Shown in pieces: positions 11,894 to 20,424 of a stretch of DNA of 64,000 nucleotides. The notes under the pieces are model-generated. The model did not search any database. It saw only the letters and a program-made list of their open reading frames with translations, and was not told the origin of the DNA. The position numbers and the translations under genes were made by a program. Position 1 is the stretch's first letter. Each line of letters starts with the position of its first letter. Source of the DNA: Endothia cerciana (Eukaryota > Ascomycota > Sordariomycetes > Diaporthales > Cryphonectriaceae). The stretch spans positions 1-64,000 of the forward strand of contig JALRMH010000052.1 in the NCBI GenBank assembly GCA_026119935.1. Reading direction: 5' to 3'.

Positions 11894-12378
11894 GGACATT
11901 GATCACGCGACACCTGCCCCGACATAAATGGACAAGCCAATTAAAATAGCACTTCTGGCGTGCCAGGTTTCAGCAAGAGGATTGAAGCCGCTGCATCTCC
12001 TACGTATCCAGAAAAATGGGCCTGATATAACCCCATTTCTCTTGCTGGATATGTGGGACCTGCATACGAACTCGTTGAAATCCAACGACCGTATCTAGGC
12101 GAGCAGGCATACTATGGGGAAAAAGGACATTGATCACACGACACCTGCCCCGACATGCACGGACAAGCCAGGTGTCAGCAAGAGGATTGAAGCCGCTGCA
12201 TCTCCCACGTAACCAGAAAAATGGGCCTGATATGTCCCCATTTCTCTTGCTACATATGTGAGCCCTTGCATACGCAGATCGTTGAAATCCAACGCCATAT
12301 CTAGGCGTGCAGGCGTGCTAGGGGAAAAAAGGACATTGATCACACGACACCTGCCTCGCTATGCACCGACAAGCCAAT
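11894..12378. repeat. Tandem repeat, two full copies plus a partial third
   Basis: The units start at 11894, 12125 and 12331 with the shared sequence GGACATTGATCAC. Unit 1 is 231 bp and unit 2 is 206 bp. The third copy stops after about 48 bp. Unit 2 lacks a short block that starts AATTAAAATAGCAC in unit 1, and that block begins again in unit 3. The copies otherwise align closely over their whole length. The array lies in the space between the divergent aminotransferase and PEP mutase genes. Short minus-strand frames inside it read through different phases in each unit, so coding is unlikely. Confidence 0.85.
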
Positions 12379-13664
12379 TAAACTGCACCAACATCAACTG
12401 GATCCATCATACCCCTTGCACCACCTGCACTAACTGCACCTCAAACCGAGCCGGGTCCTTTTCCCGTCACTGGGTCAGGAGTGGTACACCCTAGTCCGGT
12501 TCCGTGTCCCGGTAAGCCGTCAGTGGCTGATCCCGTAGGATTTGTGCAGCAGTCCTTGCACATGAGCGGCAGTCTAAGGGGAAGTGATTGAATAGGGTAC
12601 AGGAAGCTCAGCATCGCGTCATGAGGACGAATGTACCGTGGGGAAACATGTACAGGACCTTTGCGCCATTTAGTATCCTTTCCCAGAAGGAGGCCTGTAG
12701 GTCCACCTCGGAAAAGTAAGTCAGGACGGTACACTTCCTGGGCATCCACTTCCTCCTACTTCTCAAAGCAATACTCTCCTTGTCCTGCCTAATAAGGGCC
12801 TTAGGCCGAGTTGTGTGGGCTTTCATACATTTCAGTTTGTCGGAAAAAGCTTACCGAGCGGGGAAGCCGCTTCAGCCTGCTGAGTAGTGAACTAATGTTG
12901 AAGAGCATATGAGAGGAAAAGTGTAGAGTCCCCTTCAGCTAGTACAATTGGAAATACAGCTCTATTAAGCCCTGTCAACTCAGAGTTCTAACAACCACTT
13001 GGTGATTTTGAATTGCTAAAGCTCCGATACAGATAGACCGTGGGAAAGAAGTATTTCTTGGAAGCAGTGAAGCCTATTGTGAGCTGAAAACCGATGATAC
13101 ATAACGTGGGTAAACCGTCAAGCGATCAACGTTTCAAGGGTAACTTAAGGCTGGATCCCAATTATCGGAAGGGTAAATATCCTGCAATATGGCTCACAAA
13201 CTCACGGCAATTGTAAGCGTGCCGTAAATCCGAATTTGCGTCATGAAAGCACGGGATTCATGGCATAGAACCTTTGGTTGAGTCTCACCGCTCGCATACG
13301 GACAGGCGGATATGGCGGCTTCACTTCGTAATTGGGGTTACAAATCCAACGAAGAGTGCATTGCTGATCCAAGGACTCGTGAACAGGAGATGGGTCTGGT
13401 CATCTGTCGTCATGCAAGTCCTACTGCAACTCTGTTCTAGTTATTGACCGGGGAAGAGGAAGAGGCTTGCAATGCAGGATCTATCCCCAGACTCATCGCC
13501 CGACTGTTTTGTCTATATAAGCTTTCCAATAAGCTGATCATTTTCGTTGGCTAAACAAACTCCAGATCCATCATTCAACTCACTCGCAGTTCCCCCAGTT
13601 ACATTCGAAAGATCTCCACTTCTCCTTCTACACGTCTCATCGCCGCAACCGTCTGCGTTAAACG
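12379..13664. other. Intergenic and promoter side of the PEP mutase gene
   Basis: There is no supported gene. The last 160 bp look like a fungal promoter and leader: a TATA-like box at 13514-13520 is followed by a C/T-rich, CAAC-containing stretch up to the start codon at 13665. Confidence 0.5.
13514..13520 (+). promoter_or_regulatory. TATA-like box for the PEP mutase gene
   Basis: TATATAA lies about 145 bp before the start codon at 13665, followed by a pyrimidine-rich leader. The assignment is by position and sequence only. Confidence 0.45.
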
Positions 13665-14807
13665 ATGGCTGCCCCTTTCCGCATGATCTTGGCCCAGAAT
13701 AGAGGACAAGTGCGTCTCTGCGAAGTTCACGACCGTGCCTCCACCGAGCTCGTCAGAGGCTCCACGGCAGACAACGGCGAGAGCTTTGACGGCGTTTGGG
13801 TTAGTGGTCTTACACAGACCACTCGCCTCGGCATTCCTGACACGGAGCTCATCTCACCCCTGAAGCGTGCACTCTTGATGACGCCCGTGTCCAAGCCAAT
13901 GCAGAAGAATGGGCGTCAGCTCTGTGCCGCATTCGACGCGGATAGCGGGGGCGACGTGGAAGACATCCCGGCACTCGTCTCGGTGCTGGCCATAAACGGC
14001 ATCTCGATGATCATCATCGAGGACAAGGCCGTGACAAAACCCGGCGAGAAGGTGAACTCGCTCCTGGCCACGTCCAATGTGCAGGGCCAAGCCGATATGC
14101 ACGCATTCGCCAACGTCATCCGCGCGTTCAAGGTGGCGTCGGTGGACAAGGACGTGATGATCACGGCTCGTATCGAGAGCTTCACCACACGCTCCACCAA
14201 AACTGACCCTGCAGAGGAGAAGGCCTCGGCACACGCCGCACTGCAGGATGCGCTGGCGCGAGCAGCAGTCTACACCGAGGCCGGCGTTGACGCCATCATG
14301 ATCCACAGCAAGAGCCGGGAACCCGACGAGATACTGGGGTTCTTGCAAGGCTTCCGGGCTCGCGATAAGACCACGCCGTTGGTCGTCGTCCCCACGGCGT
14401 ACTCCAGCACACAGCGCAGTGTGCTGACCGCCGCCGGTGCCAATGTATTCATTTACGCCAATCACTTGATGCGGGCTAGGATCAAGGCGGCGGCCGAGGC
14501 GTTGGAAGAGGTGCTTGCCGAGAAGCCTGACCTGTTTATTGGCGACGAAGAGCTGCGCGCCTGCTTGGAGGCGCGCAACTACGGCTGTCTCTTGAGACGG
14601 CTAGCGGAGAGACGGTACTTGGGTGAGAGCGAGGGCAGCGAGGCGCATCTATGCGGCATTGCGGCTGAGTGGAAGGCAGTGGAGAACATGCGGGCCACTG
14701 TGAAAGACCTTGCTGGTGGCCAGTTGTGCGGCTGCGAGGCCGATCATCGTATTATCCCTGTAAAGGAGCTGCTGAGTATCAACGCGCGCCAGGTTTCCAC
14801 AGTCTAA
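13665..14807 (+). CDS. Phosphoenolpyruvate phosphonomutase-like enzyme, 380 aa, intronless
   Basis: This belongs to the isocitrate lyase/PEP mutase superfamily (TIM barrel). PEP mutase converts PEP to phosphonopyruvate, the C-P bond-forming entry step of almost all known phosphonate biosynthesis. Family features in order are: W-x-S-G-L (W45, S47); the metal-binding DADSG (91-95); EDK (119-121) followed by NS (131-132); ARIES with R169 and E171; the HSK triad (214-216); VPTAYSST (243-250); ANHLMRA (265-271); and a C-terminal PVKELL segment (365-370) matching the usual end of PEP mutases. EDK and NS are separated by nine residues instead of the classic five, so the active-site lid loop is longer. 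About 75 extra residues sit between 285 and 360. At 380 aa it is longer than the roughly 300-aa stand-alone enzymes. The 1,143-bp frame has no intron and is clearly GC-richer than its surroundings, which could reflect bacterial ancestry. A C-C lyase of the same superfamily is the main alternative. Confidence 0.85.
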   Translation: MAAPFRMILAQNRGQVRLCEVHDRASTELVRGSTADNGESFDGVWVSGLTQTTRLGIPDTELISPLKRALLMTPVSKPMQKNGRQLCAAFDADSGGDVEDIPALVSVLAINGISMIIIEDKAVTKPGEKVNSLLATSNVQGQADMHAFANVIRAFKVASVDKDVMITARIESFTTRSTKTDPAEEKASAHAALQDALARAAVYTEAGVDAIMIHSKSREPDEILGFLQGFRARDKTTPLVVVPTAYSSTQRSVLTAAGANVFIYANHLMRARIKAAAEALEEVLAEKPDLFIGDEELRACLEARNYGCLLRRLAERRYLGESEGSEAHLCGIAAEWKAVENMRATVKDLAGGQLCGCEADHRIIPVKELLSINARQVSTV

Positions 14808-15173
14808 CTGGATAAGTACTTTTATGAAATCGCAAGATTATTGCATTAAGGTGCAATTTTCGACGTTATAGATGGAAAAGGCAGTGTATATTGTCTGATA
14901 GGGCGTAGCGCGAGGGGTATGATGTCGAAAATATTTTCACGAACTTCCTTATTTAGTGGTGTATGAATCTCACAGTAAAATAAAGGAGTACATATAGTTG
15001 AGCTCTCTCGTTCCAAATACTAACCCAGAAACAACGTTAATGCTCGAACTGACCGACTAATAAGCACCATCCAACCCTGAAAGCTCAGTTGTCTTCGAGC
15101 CCTTCAGGATCACCTTCCCAGCCTTCATTTTCCCTGTGCCCTCCCCCCTTCGCCCAGAGCACACATTGCGAAC
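14808..15173. other. Spacer between PEP mutase and MFS genes
   Basis: This is 366 bp between two co-oriented genes. An AATAAA-like stretch near 14980 could serve the upstream gene's 3' end. A pyrimidine-rich leader precedes the MFS start, which has a good context (GAACATGG). Confidence 0.4.
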
Positions 15174-17175
15174 ATGGGCCTGACCAATGCTGAACTATCC
15201 TTCACCCACGACAAGACTGATCCCGCGCATAGCAACCATGCTCTCGGGTCAGACACTCAAGTCGTTGGATGCGGCAGTCACGAGACCAAAGGCGCATCGA
15301 CACCAGTTGTCTCAGACGGCTCTGGCCCTGATCAGTTCCACGATCAGACACAGCGGTTACCGTTTCCCCGGCTCATTGCTGCTTACCTTTGCCTATGTCT
15401 GTGCTACTTTATCTCCTACCTGGATATGAATTCTGCTACCACATCGTTGCCAACCATCTCGGACGCCCTAGATGCAGGTCCAACCATCACCTGGGTCGGG
15501 ACCGCATACCTCTTAGGCCAGACGTCTTGCCAACCCCTTTACGGCCGGATATCTGACATCATTGGCCGTAAATATATCCTGCTGTTTTCGGTCGGCAGTA
15601 TCATTGTCGGTGATTTGCTGGGCGGCTTTGCACGGACGCCAATTTGGCTTTATGTATCTCGTGCCATCAGCGGTGTTGGCGGAGGCGGCATTAGCTCCTC
15701 GGTTGCCATCATCGTGAGCGATTTGGTCAGCCTGAGAGCGCGAGGAAAGTATCAAGGTATGATCAGCCTCGCCATTGGCACTGGAGCTATGGCTGGGCCA
15801 TTCGTGGCTGCGAGCCTGATACGAACGGCCCCCGACGGCTGGAGGTGGGTGTTCTGGGTCCCATCGATTGCCGCCGCGGGTTGCTTTGGCCTGCTTTTAT
15901 TTATGTTGCCCCAGAAGCCGGTATCTGGAGACTGGAGGGAGAAAATTCGCAAGATCGACTGGTTGGGCGTTGTGACCTCAGTCGCCGGCATTGTGCTGTT
16001 AATGGCAAGCTTACCCCTAACTCTCCATCGCATGTATATCCAGCTGACAGCGACACTGCCTTTAGATCCCTATAAACTCGGGTGGAAGCCTGTGGCCTTG
16101 GGACAGCCCCAAGACCATCTCGACACTGACCATAGGCATCGCTTTGCTTTTTGGATTTATCGCGATCGAGGCTTTCGTGGCCAAAATCCCCATTATCCCG
16201 CTGCGGCTGTTTAAGCAAAGATCGCCGTCGCTCCTACTTCTCACGGGCTTCCTTCACGACTTTGTTTGGCAGACGACCCAGTACTTCGTACCTCTTTATT
16301 TTCAAACTTTACGTGGCTATACACCCTTACAAAGCGCCACTCTCATTTTGCCGTTCCTCCTTGCCCAAGGTCTGGCCGGTGCTGGTTCTGGGCCTGTGAT
16401 GTCTAAGCTTGCCAGGTAAGTGACAACTTTTGTATTGAGCCCACTTGCTACGCACCGTGCTCAGGTTTCGGGGTAGATACACTCCAGTCCTGCGCACAGG
16501 TTTCTTACTCTGGACCCTCGGTGTCGGCCTCAAGCTCCTATTCAATCAGCAAACTCCCACGGCTGTCTACGTGGTGGTTTTGGCTGTCGAGGGAGCCGGT
16601 GTAGGTTGGGTACATCAACCGGGTACGTTATCCTTTGGCCGAGCATCACCCTTGGCATTCTAGTGGTTTTTATTAAGGTACTGAATACTCACGCCTACGT
16701 AGGTCTTGTGGCGCTACAAGCCAACTCCAGAGACGAGGACCGTGCCGTTGTGACGGGTACTCGTAATGTCCTCCGCTCGCTGGGCGGCGTCGCTGGAATT
16801 GCGGTGTCGACGGCTGCGTATTACGCTGTGACGGACACAGCCCTGCAGCGCACGGTGCCATCCTCGCTTCGTGCGAGCGTCTTGGATGGCACGTGGCGCA
16901 TTGGCGAGGAGGGCACCAAGGCGTTCCAGTCGGACATCTTGGACGCGCGGATGAAAGGATTTCGAACTGTCTTCATCATGCAGGTGCCGCTAATGGCGTT
17001 GTGTCTTCTGGGCAGCCTGTTTGTCGCCGACATAGTTCTAAAGGACGACGCGAAGAAGGGAGAGCCCAAGCAGAACGACGAAGAAATCCAGATGGCAGAT
17101 TCGGCCTTGACGCAAAGTGGATCTGACGAGAAACAATCCAGTAGCATGCACGCTGAGAGAGAAACACTACATTAA
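15174..17175 (+). CDS. DHA2-family MFS drug/metabolite efflux transporter, 603 aa
   Basis: This is a fourteen-helix drug:H+ antiporter-2 type MFS protein, expected in the plasma membrane. Exons are 15174-16004, 16066-16415, 16465-16622 and 16703-17175, and the sum is 1,812 nt with one frame. Introns 2 and 3 are GT-AG (49 and 80 bp). Intron 1 (16005-16065, 61 bp) uses a GC donor (GCAAGC) and a CTGAC branch site. With it the protein runs GIVLLM-IPINSGG, the usual family pattern, and no GT donor gives as good a join. The N-terminus is hydrophilic (about 65 aa). The motif A-like GRISDIIGRK follows the second helix. RAISGVGGGG and GWRWVFW are typical of fungal DHA2 efflux pumps, which often sit in secondary-metabolite clusters. 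It lies 366 bp downstream of the PEP mutase gene on the same strand, so it may export that pathway's product (inference). Confidence 0.92.
16005..16065 (+). other. GC-AG intron in the DHA2 transporter gene
   Basis: The donor GCAAGC follows ATG at 16004. The acceptor TTTAG ends at 16065, with CTGACAG upstream as a branch site. The phase-0 join gives the expected hydrophobic sequence. Confidence 0.75.
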
Positions 17176-17763
17176 ACAAGGGGCCAAATCAAGTCTACGG
17201 AGGCCTGAAAAGACACGTATTTCCGAAATACAAAGGCCTACGGTACAAGTCGCGAGGGACTACGACACACCAGGAACATTGGGAGGTTGTATATAAAGAA
17301 TGAATGCCAATGGCAGCACCAACAAGCCACTTTATGCCACCATCAACTCGTACAGGCTTATAGCTTAATAGCAGATCACAGAAGTGGCTATTTGAGAGAT
17401 GCTCCTTGCGAGGTTAGTTCACTGCTTTCCCTACCGGGTCCTACGACCTCCCGAAAATACAGTGTGTAGGATATGTTGTGCCCCGGTAGATATATTTGCT
17501 AGGAAGGGGAAAGGGATGCTAAATTTATTTGGGGGGCTCCCACGACGCCCCCCCCCCCCCTCGGACATGCCTTTGCCAGACTGCTTTGCGTCCGGCAAAA
17601 GCACAGCCTTCCCCTCCCCCTGCCCTTTCGGCTATAACGAATAACCAATCAAAAAGCGTTTACACCAAAAATAGACTAATCAGAGCGAAGAAAACACCGT
17701 CTTAAACTTGAACGCCCATCTTTTGACCCAGGATCCATTCTAACGGATGGCATTTTAAGTTTT
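17176..17763. other. Intergenic with C-tract
   Basis: There is no supported gene. It holds a run of about a dozen C residues near 17550-17561 and flanking CCCTCC-rich sequence. Confidence 0.5.
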
Positions 17764-20165
17764 GGGACCATTTACAACCAGGCGTGACAAAGCATACAGC
17801 GGTTGGAAAACTGGTGTTTTTGCAGCGGGGACTCGATGCGCTCTATCCGCGGCACCAGCACTTGTCCTTTCCGAATGGCGCGCTCGTCTTCTGTCTCCAG
17901 CGTCAGACACGCAGCGAGCGCTCTGGCATTGACATCCCCTTCGTCCAGACCCAGCAGCAGCAGACGCTGCTCCGGATGCTCCTTGCGGGAGGTGCAGATT
18001 AAGCCCCACAGAATGCTTGCACCGCGTTGACCTGATCGTCGATGCCGGTGCCGACCGTGTTCCGGTTAACCCATACAAGCGGCGGCGCAAATGCAGCGGC
18101 CCATGTGTCTTGTAGCAGAGCTGCACCCTTGTAGTAAATCCACGCGTCTGGCGCACCACATCGGCGTCGGACTACCATAAGCACAGCAAGCCGTCAAGAT
18201 CCTTGGCATCCTTGAGATTCGCGACATCACGGGGCTTTATACCAGCCGCCGATAGAGCTGACTTTACCTCCTCGGCCTATACAGATTCACCGGTCGGGGA
18301 GATCAGGCCCCACGAGCCGTTGAAGTGACGATTTTTGGCTTCTATCCGATGCCAATTGATACTGAATCTGCAGTGTTCCGCTCCCAATTTGATCTGGTCG
18401 GTGGCAGCAGTGTTCACATGTGCAGAGGCAGTGTTCACATGTGCAGAGGCAGTGTCGTTGACGCGGCCACTTCCTGCTTCTCGCTTGGACAGGAAGCGTT
18501 CCGCTGAAAGGCGTACGTCGGTAAATCAACCCAGCGGCAGCCAAGGGGCTCGAAGTACCCCGCCCAGTCGCCGGGCAGATGCCGTACATGGAGCTTCGCG
18601 AGACTGCCATAGACCACTTCGACATCATCTCTGCTGGGGACAGGCGACGGCAGCCATACGGCCGGAGTTGTACTGCTCTCGTCGCGACGCACATGACGCC
18701 CATACCGCATAGCACTGATTGAGGGCCCAGTTCGAGAATGATATCGATGCCCTTGTCGATGAGAGTCCGGATGCCATCGCTGAAGCGCACTGGGCGACTT
18801 GTCTGTCCTACCCAGTAGGCGGCCGCTTCGAGCTGACCCGCCTCGGCCAGCTTACCGGTAAGGCCACTAACGGCGGCCAGCGTCGGCTGGCGGAAAGTTA
18901 TCGTTTTCGCGACAGCTAGAAAATCTTCTAGCATATTGTCCATAGGGTGTGGTGGAATGTATGGGATACGGCGAGAGCCTTTTTCTTGCGGCCCTGGGCA
19001 GAAAAATATGCCGACATGGCCATGACGGCGTCCTCTTCGCTCGATATGACCGTGTGAGCTGGCGCATTGAGACTAGCAATGGCCGCCTTGTCGCCGAGGT
19101 TCAACATCTCGATGGCCTCATCTACACCAGCAGCGCTGGCCTCCAAAGACACCATCTTACCGCGTCCTGGTAGCACGTGCATCAGCCGGCCGCATGCACC
19201 CACTAGCCGGCAGGCGTCGGACATGTCTGTCACGCCGGCGATGTGGCCGAGGACGAACTCTGGCCGGACGCCCCAGCTGTCCCACAGCCGCCACAGGGCC
19301 ACTTCCCAGGCCAAAAAGCGCAGGCTGTGTGTAGTCAGTCCGCTGCAGTAGTGAGGCAGCCTCACTGCTATCCTCGGCCCACATCACATCCAGCAGGGCC
19401 TTATTCAGCTCCTGGTTAAACCAAGACGCTCTTTCGTCCAGTGCCTCCCGGAATACAGGGAATCGTCTGGCAAGATTCAGTCCCATACCAGACCACTGGC
19501 TACCATGGCCGGTAAAGAGCATAGCCAGGCGTGGCTCTTTACTGTACCCGTCGATTGTTCTGATGGCGCTGACGGGAACGACGGCAAGCTTCTCCAACAG
19601 CCCTGTCTCATCCTAAGCCATGAGCACCAGCCTCTGCCGCAGATGATTCCGTGTAGTTGCTAGAGAGTAGGCTACATTGCCCAGACGGTCCAACTCGTTT
19701 CTCTTGCTCAGGTGTAAGCGCGATTTCTCGATTTGCTGGCCCAGTGCCGCGTCAGTATAGCCCGACAATACCAACGGCAAAGGACACGGCGGCGAACAAG
19801 CCGGACGCGTGCTGTTCTCTGTCTCGGAAACATTCTGCCTCGAGGCCTTCTCCACGATGACATGTGCATTGGTGCCGCCGATGCCGAACGAGCTGATGCC
19901 GGCACGGCGGGGGTGGTTGCCTCGAGGCAGCCAGGGCCGATTTTGCTGCACAAGCGTCATGTCCGCGCCCCGCCACGTCTACAGAAGGTGTGGGATCGGA
20001 AACGTGTAGGGTTCGCGGCAAGGTGTTGTGTCGGAGCGCCCGCACCATCTTTAGTAGGCCTGCTAGGCCGGCGGGGGCCTGGGTGTAGCCGATGTTGGAT
20101 ATATATTCGTCTTCGCACAAGAACTAGTTGTTCCATGGGCCGCAGAACTAATCATGGCCGATAGC
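17764..20165 (-). pseudogene. Modular-type polyketide synthase relic (KS-AT-KR)
   Basis: Read on the minus strand this is a broken type I PKS module. The 3' part of a ketosynthase lies at about 20120-19850 (SNIGYTQAPAGLAG, then ISSFGIGGTNAHVIVE). The KS-AT linker and acyltransferase (FTGHGSQWSGMG through to about 18450) follow. The last part is a short-chain-reductase-like KR N-terminal region (about 18250-17780) with the LWGLxxTSRKEHP type segment. No DH, ER or ACP is seen. The frame changes several times and stops occur. The AT nucleophile motif reads GHIAG instead of GHSxG (Ile codon at 19240-19242). The KS wording (GxTQAxAGLAGLLKM, RTLHV) resembles bacterial modular PKSs more than fungal highly reducing PKSs, which suggests transfer or an unusual lineage (inference). 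The 5' end is missing. It cannot encode a working enzyme. Confidence 0.85.
18407..18448. repeat. 21-bp tandem duplication inside the PKS relic
   Basis: Two perfect 21-bp copies (18407-18427 and 18428-18448) begin GCAGTGTTCACATG. They lie in the AT-KR linker of the relic. The length is a multiple of three, so the duplication itself keeps phase. Confidence 0.9.
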
Positions 20166-20424
20166 TTGACAAACACCTGTCTGCCAGGAGCCCCGCCGTC
20201 ATGCTTTCAATTGAGTTCTTGTCCAGCTTGATTCCCTTATCAGACAGCATTCTTATTGTGCTATTTTTGTGCGTATTGCTCCAGACCGAGTTGGATAGTG
20301 TGCTCAATCAGATTAGTTCAATCAATTACTACCAGAAATCCTTTTTTTTTTAAAGGTTAAATCGAGCTTTTTTGTAAAGCTGACATATTGGTTTTAACAA
20401 CCCGACATCAATATACTCCCCTCT

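Noticed and set aside
11903..12343. Short minus-strand frames inside the tandem repeat, both ending in a VGAGV-like tail
   Set aside because: The shared tail is in the same frame but the bodies read different phases of the repeat; not a conserved protein.
13854..14465. 203-aa minus-strand frame
   Set aside because: It is the reverse shadow of the GC-rich PEP mutase gene.
15993..16065. GT-AG alternative for the first DHA2 intron
   Set aside because: It is in phase but deletes the conserved VLLM segment. The GC-AG option gives the full family pattern.
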